A stretch of 64,000 nucleotides of DNA from Anadara kagoshimensis (Eukaryota > Mollusca > Bivalvia > Arcoida > Arcidae), in contig CM037869.1 of NCBI GenBank assembly GCA_021292105.1, positions 42,911,490-42,975,489 of the forward strand, read 5' to 3'. The notes below the pieces were generated by a model. That model made no database searches. It was given only the letters and a program-made list of their open reading frames with translations, and was not told the origin of the DNA. The translations under genes and the position numbers were made by a program. Position 1 is the first letter of the stretch. Each line of letters opens with the position of its first letter. This document shows positions 29,701 through 44,700 of this stretch, one piece after another.

Positions 29701-32700
29701 ATAGATGACGTTCTGTCTCTTAACAATCCTAAATTTGGAGACTATGTAAATGTCATCTATCCTAGTGAGCTTGAAATAAGACACGACTGATTCCTCAAGT
29801 TCTGCTTCATATTTAGACTTATACCTGAATTATGACACACACGAAAGGCTACATTTGAAACTTTATGACAAACGTGATGACTTCAATTTTTCTATTGTCA
29901 ATTTTCCTTTTTTATGCAGCAATATACCTGCTTCTCCTGCTTATAGTGTATTTGTTTCCCAATTAATACGCTATGGTAGAGCTTGTTACCACTTTGTACA
30001 ACTAGTAGGCTGCTTGCAAATAAATTGTTGACTCAGGGATATTGCAAGCGTAGGCCTATCAAGACCCTCAAAAAGTTTTATGGCCGTCATCACTGTATTG
30101 TTGATAAGTTTGATGTCTCCGTGTCCAGGATAACCCTGGATATATGTGACGTCTCATAGTTCCATGTTCCTTTAACACAATTTTGATTACACACGTTGCG
30201 GGTGTAGCTAGCTAAACAGGATGTGCTTACCCTTCCGGAGCACCCGGCCTCACTTCCCGTTGGAGTTTACGTGTCTAGCCTAACTTGTCAGTTCCATTTT
30301 TACTTTGCTTGTGGATTCTGATTCGGACATGGATTAGTATGTTTGTTTTTGATTAGAGCGAAAATGGTAAAGGTTGATATACCTGCTATTAGTTTTTATT
30401 TTTCTCTTTCGTTGTAATCAACCTCAGAATAAGACCAATATAATTACATATTACACCAGTTTTAATTTTGCAGCATTTACTGCCGTTAAGGTATACAATT
30501 TCACAACAGTAATGCTTGGATGAAAAATTATTTTCAAGATAAGGGAACGACATCTAAACGACCAAGATATATTTAAACAAAACAGAAATGGAAATAATTT
30601 CCTGGAGGAGTATACATTAGTTTTTAACTAGCAGCAAATGTAGACAATAGTATATTTCTTACAATACAACCTTATTGTCTACTGTGATATTGATTTACTC
30701 GGGGAAAAACTTTTTTTTTCATAAATATTTGAATATAATAATGTGTACCTGTATACCTGTATATGATATCTGTTTGGTTTATCATTTGTTTATCCTTTTT
30801 GCCCCGAGGATGCTAGTTAAATTTTAAAATTCCTCAAAAACTAAGGTATCTCCTTCGTGCAATGTATTTCAGATTTTGGTAAAATATATTTTGTCCTTTA
30901 AGTTTCTTTTCAACATCTTTTTTGGTTTCATAGTTTTGGTCCTTTAGTGCTGTAAAATCAAAACCGGTAAGATATATACTTTTAACCCACAAAACCGGTG
31001 TATAAATTGTATAACTCCGCAAAGGTTAAGCAAAGGTTTACACACGGCCTTATAATTTAATCAAAATATTTTGCAATGATATTTATAATTTTGATCACAA
31101 TTAAATATTTTCAAAACTTCATATTCAAATTACCAGCATTATATGGTGCATTAATACATATGACGTCACTGACGTAACCATTAACAACCGCTGACTCCAT
31201 CATCTTTTCTATAGATCACGTGACCAATGTTGTTAAGTAAACTAAAAAAGATCATTTTAAAAAGAAACCCAGAATTAAATTATAAAAGTACTTACTTAGC
31301 TGGCATGATTTTAGATTTATTGTTCTGTACTTAGGAAGTAATCCTAACTGTTCAGTTAATGCTTCAAAACGTTGAGAGGTAGAACATCTAATGTACGCTG
31401 TATTCCAGTTGTATCGTGAATAAACATGATAAAGGTCATACAAGGCACTAAAAAGAATCGAAATTAAGAGTTATTTGAAAAATCTTTAATTAAGTATGAA
31501 AATTTAAAAATTGGGACAATCAAAAGCAAATACACTAATCCTTGTCCGAATCACAATCCAGAAGCAAAGTAAAAAGTTTGAAACTGACAAGTCAGGGTAA
31601 ACACGTGAACTTCACCTAGTAAAGTGTAGCTAGGTTCTCCGGAAGCGTAAGCACCTTCTGTTCAGCTAGTTACACCCGCAACATATGTAATCAAAATTGT
31701 GTGAAAGAACATCAAATTTATTAGGGTATCCCTGGACACACGGATGCCAAACTCATTAACAATAATGTGATGACGACCATAAAACTCATTGAAGGCTTTG
31801 ATGAGCCTAGGTTTGCAATATCACCGAGTCAAAACTCATTTGCAAGCAGCCTGCTTCGTTGTACGAAGTTCTCATAGTGGGAACAAGCTCTACCATAATA
31901 TATTATTGGGAATCAAATACACCATAAGCGGAAGAAGCAGGTATATACAAACACAATATGAGATATAATTAATTTACAACGTAGCATTTTTTATGTGAAA
32001 ATTATCTTTAATAATTCAGATTTCACTGTAAAACATTTCAACTCGTGAACTGTGGCAGTTATATACCATTTTACAATTCTTTGTCCAAGTCAAAAGTGTC
32101 TTATTTATGTAACTCTGTTCTAGGTTCTTCCATTCATCTTTGACAGTTTTAAGACCACATAAATATAGATCTTTCATTTCAGAAGATGACGTTTCATGAT
32201 TCTCCAGATACCGTGTTCCACTGGATCGTAATTAGGAATTTGGCATTCAATCTGACTGTGTAATGTAATCAAAAACAAACATCCTAATCCATGAAACAAA
32301 GTAAAAACTTTGGAACTGACAAGTAAGGTTAAAATCGTGAACTTCTACCAGGGAAGTGAAACCGGGTGCTCCGGAAGGGTAAGCACCTCCTGTTTAGCTA
32401 GGTACACCCGCCACGTGTGTAATCAAAATTGTGTGAAAGGAACATGTATAAATTGTCTGGATTGGTTTCTCTTTTGCGATTTAAAGCTTGCGATATGCTT
32501 TTCAGAATCCAGTTTCATATTAATATATAAAAACTTTCCGAATAATTTTAAGAAGAAAAATATTATTTTGCAGGATTCCATTTCTTCACGTGTTTGTTAA
32601 ATGACTTAATGTTTTTCAGACACTCAATGGTTTTTCTTAACATTCGATGTCTTGCTTAGTTTTGATGAATTCCATGGTCATTAAACAATATTGGAACATT

Positions 32701-35700
32701 TTCGTTTAGCAATAGTTTAAGAACCGAATCTATATAATAGTCCGAATTTACTTTTATACCTTTGTTGATGATTCTTAGCAATGTTTTGCCATAATTACTG
32801 ACGGCAGTCCAAAAAATAGATTCGGATGCAAAAACATCACGTTTACCTAACTTAACTTTTTGTCGATTAGATCTATATTGATATAATGTACTTTTCTACA
32901 GCAAAAACTGCCACTCATGTAAAACATGGCGCCGTCTGTGGTAACATAGTGTTTTACATTTGCCGTCATTTAAATGGAAAAAGAGGTGCAATGCTCGAGC
33001 ACATGCTTTTTTTTACAGTTCCAACGAAAACATCGCATTTAACAGTCACGTTTGGGAATTGCATTAATTCTACCCATCATACGACATTTTTATGACACCA
33101 GAAGTAGTTGTAGTGAAACTTGTTTTGTATTTTAACTTTTCACCCAATTTCTGATTGATATTGCGAGAAATACTTTTGCGATGTTTCATGCAGTACATAG
33201 TTATTTAGAACATCACGGGTGATAAGTGCCACGTTATGAATAGAACAGATCTCGTAAATCACAAAATACTTAGTGACCACTGGACATATTGTCAAACAGC
33301 ATTATGAGTACAGATTATTACATACCCACAAGTAAATAAACTATAATTTGCAATTGGGTAGTGATCTACCGTTGCCAGAAAAAATCCACGCTTGTCATTA
33401 CAGAAGTCTTCAATGCCGGTATCTGCAAATGAAAAGAAACATTTTCATTATAATAGTTTCATAAAAACTACCTAAACAATAAATTGTCTGGATTGGTGTC
33501 TTTTATGCGATTTTAAGCTTGCGATATGATTTTCACACATACGTAGAGATCGTCATTGAAAATGTTCCGTCTTTGAGACAAATTGACACGTTATTTTTTT
33601 TTGCCAACTGTGATCGATAAAATTCACATTTATACATGATATGTAAGGCATTTTGCCAAATAATCAACGCTGTGGTACACCTTGTTCCCACTATAGAAAT
33701 TTTATACATCAGAGCTTAACATGGCTCTCAAAAATGGCCGTTAAAATATATTGTTGTTATTTCTTTGTAACCAACATTTACCTTGATACAGTTGATATAG
33801 CAAAAATTTCTTGTTTCTTTCATTTTAAAGTTTGATTACACATATGGCGAGTGTAGTTAGCAAAATAGGACGAGCTTACCCTTCAAGAGCACCCAGTTTC
33901 ACTTCCCTGGTCAAATTTAATGTTTTTATTCAAAATATCCAGACTTTACTTTTGTTTTGGAATATTGACAAAGAAGAAAGTATCAAAGTAGTGAAAATCA
34001 AACCAAGTTAAGCATGTTGATTTCTCCAAGTAGTATCAGGTGCTCTAGAAGGGTCAACACTTAGTTATCTATTCCCACTACGTGTGATATTAAAATTTAG
34101 AATGAAAGAAATATAGAATTAGTGAAGTCAAATATACCATGTACAATTTCGGGTACACATAAATTGAATAAAATGAAACATACTGTTACATTGCGCGAAC
34201 AGAGAGGCGTTGATGCTGAAATGTGTTTGGATGTATTTGTCCGTAAAATCTTTTATGAAGTCCATGAAACATCCAGATTCACTCTCAATACACTGCAAAA
34301 CATGCCTGTATTGTCTGCAACAATAGTAAAAATATTTTTTAATTAATAGAATTACATAAATGAATACATTAAATTTGCCCTGTGTGTTTTCTATTGTCTC
34401 TTATATTATGTGATCATATGTACTGTGAATTTAGTTATATTTGCTCTTTCCAGTTATTGCTTTATTTTGCATCACGCATAAAATAATACACATTTCTATT
34501 TAATAGTCAGTTTTATAGATCCATCGAAAAGTAAACCTCGCAAAGAGTTCGGAAACAAAAGTATTGTCGGATTTGCCAGCAGGACTCTTTTTTATGAAAA
34601 ACATACATACTAATCCATGTTCGAATCACAATCCAGAAGGAAAGTAAAAACTTTGAGACAGACAAGTTAGGTTTGACACGTGAGCTTCCACCAGAGAAGT
34701 GAGGCCGGGTGCTCAGGGTAAAAAACCTCCTGTTTAGCTATCTACAACCGCCACGTGTGTAATCAAAATTGTGTAAAAGAAACATAGAACTATTGGATGT
34801 CAAATATATCAAAGGTAATCCTGGACACAGAGACATCAAACTTATCAACAATACTGTGATACGGTCATGAAACTTTTGAGGCCTTGATAAGCCTAAAATT
34901 GCAATATCCCTGATTTCATAAATTAAATAGGATAATGTGTATATGATAATAAATTTTAATTGGAATGACATTTAAACCTTCAACTATGACAAAATTATTT
35001 TTATATAAAAAAAAAACTTTTAGAAATATTTCCTTCCAAATTTGAGCTTTCGTGGATTTACCAATATTCTTGATAATATAATCTCGATATAGATATAAAC
35101 ATAAAATTTATTGGTTTAAACAGCTATAGTCACAATCTATGGGTACATAGTCATACATAAAAATGGTTTAATGCAGCAAAAATACTTTCCCTAAAATGCA
35201 AACAGGAGAACGTTTAAATAGCATAAACTGTAATCATATAAATCAAACTGTCCAGTTTATGACAAAGTATAAAACGGTATAATATAAAATGTTTTTGTAA
35301 ATGGGTCTACAAACAACAATTAAAAACTAAAAATGTCATTTCCAGTGCTTTTGTGTGTATTCAACTAAAAAGTGCAAGTAGTTTTTTCACGTGATTTTTT
35401 CTTCCATACTGGGGTTCACTAGTTTGTAATTAAAATGATAGTGGCCAAGATTTGAAAAGATAGATAATTAAATTCTTGTTATATTTATACACAATGACAA
35501 TGTCGCGTTTATCGTCTTTACCTTGACTTAATAAACAGAAAAATATAAAATTGTGATAAACTTACATTCTTAAAGGCTCAAATATTTACAGAATTATCAA
35601 AGGTTATTTCTTTGATTCATATAATATAATAATTTATTTAAGACCATATATTGTTAAATAGAAGATACCACTGATTCTTCAAGCTCTATTTCATATATAG

Positions 35701-38700
35701 AATTATACCTCAATTATGACGCCAAAGAAAAGCTACAATTGAAACTTCACATCTCTTATAGAAGTTTACATCTCATTCGTAGTATATAGTTACTATTGAA
35801 TAGCTACAGATTGAAAGGCATATGCTTTAATTGTTGACATTATTTTAATTCTTACCTGCAACCATCTTCGTAGGTCATCATTCCAGAATTGTTAAAATGT
35901 GAAACTATAGTTAAGCATCCGCTACCTATTGCGTAGCTGGTAATGTTTCCATTGCAAACTAAAATATAAAATTGTCATCAAAAACGAATACATGCAACAA
36001 TGTTCAAAAATTCAAAACAGAACTAATGAAATATCTTTAAAATATCTAGTTTCACAATTTTGGTCCAAGCATTACTGATGAGGAATTGTATTCCTAAATG
36101 GCGACTAGACAAGTGCTAAAAACTTAAAACTGGTATATGTAAATTACATATTGTTACCGGTATATCTGCTGGTGAATGTTTCCATCAAACATACTAATAC
36201 ATGTGCGAATCACAATCCAGAAACAAAGTAAACTTTGAAACTAACAAGTTTAAACACGCGAACTTGCACTCGGGAATGAGGACGTGTGTTTAGGTAATTT
36301 AGCATTCAGTAGGTAATAATTTCGTATTATATTGTCAGAAATTTACTATTGTCTAAATTTGCTGCTGATTAAAATTTGAAATTTTAGAAAACTAAGGTTT
36401 ACTCCCTCGTCCTTAGCTAAATGTAGTTCGCCGCCGTAGCACGTGATCAATACCTTTTAACGTTTGTGAGGAAAATTTTGGTAAACATCAACGTTACAAA
36501 TTCCCGAAATAACGTCGTTTTTACGGAAAAACGTCATATTGTGCGAGTCCATGTCTATTGGAAACAAGCTTTTCACAGACACGTTAGAAGGTATCACGTG
36601 GTACAGCGGCGAACCCCATTGGGTAAAATATAATTTGGTTCTTTTGGGTATCTTGAAACATTTTTAAAAAAAATGGTTTCATAATTTTGGTCCACGCACT
36701 TGTGATGAGGAATTGTATTTAGAAACGGCCGTCTAGTGCTGTAAAACTGAACCTGGTATGGTATGTAATATAGAACAATAATAAAAGTAAGTAAACTCGG
36801 TCATAGCAAATGCACTGAGAAAATGTTAACATCAGTGCCTTTAAACAAAAAACGATTACAATGACAGCACAAAATTACTGAGTCAGAAGATTTTAGTCAA
36901 TGATATAACTAGTGTCTCTTGGTGTTGTAATTACATTGTTTACTTATTCTCTCTGCCTCTGTCTATCCATCAGTGCTTCCTGTACCGAGATATTCAATTT
37001 TTTGGTCTTTCAGACTTCGTTAAGCTTTACAATTCAAGAGTCACTTTTTATCTTTCACTAGTTTTTATGTTACAAAATACTACATAATTGATTAACAACA
37101 AACATGTTTATATCATAGAAGACTGAAAATATGGATTTGACAACATAAAAATCAACAGAAATGGATCTGACAACATAAAAATCAACAGAAATGGATTTGA
37201 CAACATAAAAATCAACAGAAATGGATTTGACAACATAAAAATCAACAGAAATAAATTAAGACTTTAAACAAATATACAAATATAAGAAATTGCAAATTGT
37301 TAATATAAAAAAGAGGAAAAATACCGATATTTCATAAGAAAAGTTTTGTTAAGATAAGTATAGTGCCATAAATGTCATTTTTACGCTCCATTTGCATAAC
37401 ATATCGACCTCCGTATAGTAGACATCTCCAACATAACTGTATACACTGACTGTTACCGTGCATGTGAACTAAATGAGGGGTTATATCAAAACTTGGTTTG
37501 TTTTAAATGATAAAACACGACCAATTCCAAAAACCTCCGTCTTTTCTTTAATTACCTTTGTAATTCAAGATCCTGGACAAACTTTAAGAGACCTTTATTT
37601 CCCCCTAAATATGAATTTAAAAAATAAAGTTAGACTGGTTTTACTGGTTTTACAAGTATAGTTTTCATTGACAAACGAAAGAGGCGTTAACACCGGACAA
37701 AAAGTGCTGAAAATGTCAACAACAGGCGAAATTTTACGTCTCGGCAATCTTCGAAGTCGTGTATATTTTTATTTCCTGAATTGCATGTTCAACTTGCTCT
37801 CTATATTTTTATAACTTCATTCAACTTTTTACATTTATGTCTTATATTTTGAGTTTTTCTATTTATTTGATGTCTTTTGTAAAGGGTTACTAAAGAATAC
37901 ATATACTTTGAAAAATCTTAGCTGCTAGAATCAAACATTTTGCAGGAATTGATGTTCCTAATTACGTTCTATGTTTTGTAAACTTGTAACGAAAACTTTG
38001 GGCATCATTCCCAAAGCCACTAAAATCCCTTCTAAAAAACGCAGAATACCGCAATTATCAACAATAACCAGTGTATGTATATAGTGAGCGTGTCTCTGTC
38101 CACTGTAATATAATTGTTGAGGTTCTATACCAGACTTTTAAAAGGCACTAGAAGTTCCATCTTTTCCAGCAACAGCAACATTGAATTTTTCACACTTTTC
38201 TCTTATGGCTCTCTACTGTTTCATAATATTACTACTACTACTACTAACAATAATAATAAACAACTCTTGGAATAGGTAAACAACAATGACCTGTCTAATT
38301 GAACTTTAACTTAAATATTATCATGAATCAGTTCGTTTATGTGTAGGGAACATAGGTGTTCATATAGTCTACTACATCACGAGTGATATTCAACTCATAA
38401 AGTACACTGTGTATGTATTATCTTGAATCTAAATGCAACCAATTTATTGGGCGGATTATCCTATATGAATGTTCCTAATAAAAAGTCAAGCCGACAGGTC
38501 AATGTTGTTTGCCTATATAGGTCATCCACGATCTGATTGAATCTATATCATTATTACGGTAATTGTAACAAATGAAGCGTGTGCCGGCGTGTTTATACTC
38601 ATACGGCAATACGCAATTTACACCTGTATGGGTTATTTAAGCCATCCGTGTTTATAACCACTGTGTCATCAAATCGTGGACGGACTATAATATATGTATG

Positions 38701-41700
38701 AAGATGTAGACATATTCAATATATTACATTTACTAGTATAATGTAAAGTTAAATTAGAAAGCGTCCCCGTGTTTAGTTCACATTCACTGTCATAGTCGGC
38801 GTATACAGGTAGATTGGAGATGTCTAGTACCATGCACACTTTTGAAATATATCTATCCATGTCATCTTTTTTTGCATACGTGCCTTTTAATAGTATTCCA
38901 TATTTTGTTAAACTAGTTTTAATGTCAGAGAAACTAACTAATCAATAATGAATCGATAACGAAGAAAGATTTGAAGGAAAAACTCAAATGCAGATTAAGG
39001 TTGATCAAAGTTAAAATTAACAATCACCAGTATTCATAGAATACATATTTCTTGCAAGGTAAGTTTGGTATAATCTTTATGATAAATTAGGGATTTTTCT
39101 AATATAAAACTTACTACACGTCTGTGATACATCATGACAACAATCATTGTTAATGTGGCATCCGTAATCACATCTGCATCTTTTAGTGTTATTTGCAGAG
39201 GAGTAGCAAAACCAATAAGGAGTCCACCCATTGCAACACGCTTCAGTTTTTTCACATCCTAAAAGCAGATTTTTTTGACAAATATATTATACCCTTAAAC
39301 TAAAAACATAATAGTCCATATTCATTCCTCAACAAATAGAAATTTTAACTACATATCGTTCACCAGAAAACCAATACTTGGGTTTCCAAAGTTTAAACTC
39401 TTCCCATTTAGAAAGGTACAACCGCTTCATGTATAATTAAAGTTGAGAATGAAAAGAAAGTAAAACATGGAAATATAATCGGGTAATTTAAGATACATAG
39501 ACATCATAATTATTGTGATGACGGCCGTAAAACGTTATGAGACCCGTGATGAGCATAGGACTCCAATAACTCTGAATCGATTTTATTGTTAGCAGTTTGT
39601 TTTGGCGCATACAGTCCCCGCAGTGAGCTCAGCTTTACCATAGCGTATTAACTGTAGAACAAATACACCTTAAGCAATAGATATATTGCTGCATAGAAGA
39701 AACAAGATTTATTAAAATAAAAAGAGTTTAGTAAATATATAACCCGTGTATACCCCGGTATATTTTAAAGGTTGTTCAGTCTAATGAAATATTTTTGGTT
39801 TGTAAACATCCCAATGCCAGGAAGGGATTATTGCAGAGACTAATTTCGAATCAGTTTGGCCGTGTTCATGAGGTGTAGCTTTGAATTTGTATTTTTCGTT
39901 GTTATTATTCCTATTAAATGTACTTTGAGAATATAGCCTTTAAATCGGCTTCTTCTAAAAGTATTGGGATTAACTTCAAACAATATGACTTTGTTGAACG
40001 TGCAGACTCCCATGTTTGTCGTTGCTAAATTTTGCATTATCCACAAAATGTAAATTTGATAATTTAACTGTGATTTTAAATTTCTGTATCCGCTATACCT
40101 ATAAAGCTGTTGAAGTAATTGACTGATATGTTTGTATGATATTTCATTAAATTGTACTATTAGTTTAAAATTCATGTATTTGACACTCTCCCAAAGCTTT
40201 TGAACCAATATATAAAATTTTAACACTTGTTTGTGGGAAAAAAGAGAGGCTTGTGTGTGTCATTTGCTATTGATTGGTATAATATTGAGATTGATTTTGC
40301 TTTTTCCTGTAGGTGAGATCAAATGAAGTCCAAGATATATATAATATTCCACTGCGTTTAATTATTTAATATAATTTTTTAGCATTTTTATAATTACCAT
40401 TGAAACATTCCGCTATACCATAGTTCATTATATTCTTCACCATATCTGTTTGATTTATTAATGCAGAAAGAACGTTGGAATAATCACAGTTATACGGATC
40501 GTATCTAAGCTGATAATAGTAACAATATTGCAGCAATCTATCCACCTCTCTGAAATAAAATAAATCATCTAATAAAAGCGGTTATGTAAAACTCGATTAA
40601 AATGCTAGTTGAATAACATTTTATCCAATTAAACTTACATAGAAGTTATATTCGAAACAGTTAGTAATTTAAATATTGCATAATTATAATAGACTGCAAA
40701 TTGTTTTCATCTAGAACAGGAGAAGGAAAATGGCAGAAAATTGTCTGTCGTATCGGTTAAATTATGATATAATAATATGTAAACCAAAGGTAGACTAAAT
40801 ATACGTATGAATGGACATCGGTTTGATACCAATAACAATGGTAATCAGTTTCTTTACCAACATTTTAACCAGCCGGACCATTCTGTGTTATCTATGAAAG
40901 TCAGGCTTTTGGAAAAAATATACCACCATACAAATAGTCCTACATTAAGCACTCCATACCGATTACAACGGGAAAATTACTGGATAAGAGAACTAGGAAC
41001 TGCTTCGCCATATGGATGCAATGACAAAATTGTAAGCGTAGGAAATCTTTCAAGCCCGATTTGTCACAATGTAAATGTTTTACACTTGTTCAACAAAACA
41101 CCACGTGACAATAGAAGTCATGGACATCGCCGTTATAACAGACCCAATATCCATGATGTTAGTTTTCTTAATCCTTTACGATTCCTACAGAAACCTCTCG
41201 GATTACACCATATCCGAACTAAACTCTACTCTATACCACTATCCCGTCTTAGACAGTTACAAGAAGAATGCATATCTAAAACTACTATAGATTCTTATAC
41301 ACCAGAATATAAGCTTACTGCTATCATCATGGATATTGCTTTTAACAGATTATTTAAACTTGCTCGGGAAAACGATATTGATAACGATGGTCAACGCCAA
41401 TATCTTAAGTTACACTATGCTAACAAAGGCATAGATGCTATAAACATTTCCAATATTCTTCAAAATAAACAAGTCCAATCTAAAATCCCTGCTTATTTCA
41501 AAATTAATTCTCCACCTCTAGTTTCCTACTCCTACAATAAACCTATTGCATCCAAAATATTTAATTATAAACAAACATTGCAGTGTTTAAACTTTCATAA
41601 TTTTACTCCACCTACTTGCTCTTGCTCGTCTTCTCCCTATATTTATGGACCGGCTGGACATGTAATAACTGGTGATCTCAATATAATTGAGAACACGAAA

Positions 41701-44700
41701 TTAAGATCTTTACTTTCAAAAGGTCCTAAATATAGAAAAGCTCAACCTTTTACTTGGGGACAGAATTTCAGACTTGTCATGGATTCCGTTGAAGAGTACG
41801 CCAGACGTTGGGCTAAATTAGAAGATGTTGAGCTTGATATCTTATCCGACTGGATAAAGGTTGTGAGATCTTTCGTTAAAACTAGGATTGCCAAACTTAA
41901 AGGGTCTATGAGTACTAAACCGTCTTCAGTACTCAAGGATCCAGAAATCAAGGTAATTCTTACAGACATACACAACAAATATGTTGTTGTCCCAGCTGAT
42001 AAGGCTTCCAACAACATTATTCTCGTTTGTAAGAGATTCTACCTTAAATGTCTTATTAAGGAGCTTGGTTTAGATAATATATCAAATAACCCTGCATATA
42101 CTAGAACTAATTTTACCAAAGATGAAGTTCTTTCCAACCATAGGGGAGTTCTCGAGTCTTTCGGTATCAATCTTAAAGAGGAAGATCTTGATCTTCCTTA
42201 CTTGTATTGGATTCCTAAACTCCATAAAAATCCATACAAGGAAAGATATATAGCAGGCTCATCTAAATGTACTACTAAATCATTATCGGTAACTCTAATA
42301 CAAATTTTGACAATTGTCAAAGATGGTCTTCAGTCTTATTCAGAAAAAGTATATTCTACATCTGGAATCAACCAAATGTGGATTCTCAAAAATTCTAAAG
42401 AATTACTTGAACATCTTGCTTCTAATACTTTATCTCATGTAAAAAGTATAAAAACATTTGATTTTTCTACACTATTCAACACAATCCCTAATTCTAAATT
42501 GAAAGAACGTCTTAAAGAAATTATTCACTTGTCTTTCTTCTACAAAAACGGTAAGCCAAGATACAAATATCTGGTGCTGAACAGGGATTCTGGTTATTTT
42601 GTAAAGCATCATACGGATTCCAAACAAAAATATACTGAAGATACCATCAACAAAATATTGGAGTTTTTGATAGATAACATATTTGTTGTGTTTGGTAATA
42701 TAGTTTTTCAGCAAACAATCGGTATACCAATGGGTACAAACTATGCACCATTGCTTGCTGATTTGTTTCTTTATTCTTACGAAGCAGAACCTTGTTAAAT
42801 CTGGAGAGAAAACTGTCGCCAAATCATTCAACTCAACATACAGATACATAGATGACGTTCTGTCTCTTAACAACCCTAAATTTGGAGACTATGTAAATGT
42901 CATCTATCCTAGTTAGCTTGAAATTAGAGACACGACTGATTCCTCAAGTTCTGCTTCATATTTAGACTTATACCTGAATTATGACGCACAAGAAAGGCTA
43001 CATTTGAAACTTTATGACAAACGTGATGACTTCAATTTTTCTATTGTCAACTTTCCTTTTTTATGCAGCAATATACCTGCTTCTCCTGCTTATGGTGTAT
43101 TTGTTTCCCAATTTATACGCTATGGTAGAGCTTGTTCCCACTACAGGGACTTTGTACAACGAAGTAGACTTCTTGCAAATAAATTGTTGACTCGGGGTTA
43201 TTGCAAGCCTAGGCTAATCAAGGCCCTCAAAAAGTTTTATGGCCGTCATCACAGTATTGTTGATCAGTTTGACGTCTCTGTGCTTAGGATTGCCCTGGAT
43301 ATATTTGACGTCCCATAGTTCCATGTTCCTTTCACACAATTTTGGTTACACACGTTGCGGGTTTAGCTAGCTAAACAGGAGGTGCTTACCTTTCCGGATC
43401 ACCCGGCCTCATTTCCCTGGTGGAAGTTCACGTGTCTAACCTAATTTGTCAGTTCCAAAGTGTTTACTTTGCTTTTGTATTGTGAATCGGACATGGATTA
43501 GTATGTTTGTTTTTGATTGCAATGGAAACACAAGTTTCATTACACTACTGAAATATGATATATTTTATTGGATGTGACTGATGAATATTTATATATCGTC
43601 CGAGATATCAAAGATATCTCTGAAATATTAAAAAAAAGCTCAATGTATTGCCAAAACATGTATTTCTGCGAGAAATATCTTATTTCAATGAATAAGATTA
43701 TATTCGTAAATTAAAGAATATACTGAAAATAATTAAATTGATCAAATCGTAGCTTAGTACGACGACTAAAGGTATAAACATTCATCGATTGTTGAGAGAC
43801 TTTCATCTAGTTTGTTATTACGAAATCTTCAATGTTTCTACGTGCATTCCATACCATGCGTTATATACCCCTAGTTTAATGGTATTTTAGGCAAAACAAT
43901 GGAAATAATAATATTTGTTTTTTATGTTTTTTTTTCTGAATAGGGTCGTAGTGTAAACTCTTGGTAAAAGAAAATGGCTTGAAGAAATAACAGTACCCTT
44001 AAAGTGGTTATAAAGTGTGGCAGATAGGAATAAATCGTCAAATATAAACGTTTTATAAAAAAAATTAATAAAGGTCAAAGATTACAAGAGTACCACTCCC
44101 AACTTTTGGCGGGTCCCTAGATGGTGTAGTTATAGTATGTACTGTTTATGTTGTTCGTGTTGCACTCAACAGAGATTAATCACACAATCCCAATTCATAA
44201 AGTTTTCTTGGAAAAACAATTTTATTGGTAAAATGTCAGGGTAACAGGTTACCATGAAATAATTCACAGAAGATGCAATACAATGACAATAAGAGAGCGA
44301 TTACAACAGGTCGCAAGTACTCAGATAAATTCAAAAACGTTTTCGTCATGTTTAATCTGTAATTATCGAGTTGTTGTATGTGCCAAACAAAGATTTTAAT
44401 TCTTTTCGCTAAAAAAAATTGATTTTCTCGATAGTGTTTGTAAAACTTGCAATAGATTTATTTCCCAATGATGGAAATATTGAAATAGAAGTACAAAGAA
44501 AGAGAAGAATGAGGAAAATTACACTTTTTAACTGATTAGAAGTACTACTCGTAGTATTAGTAATGGTGTTTAACGTCCCAGTCAAGAATATTTTTCTTTA
44601 TCGACACGTCACCAGCTATAGGCGAAGATGCAGAAATGCTGCCTGTGCGTTGCGCTGATGGCATTATACAGCAGGGTTCTTTAGCTTGCCAAGCCCACCG

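Noticed and set aside
37131..37250. CRISPR-like array of four 30-bp repeats
   Set aside because: Repeats are directly adjacent without spacers and the context is a eukaryotic intron. It is an ordinary tandem repeat.
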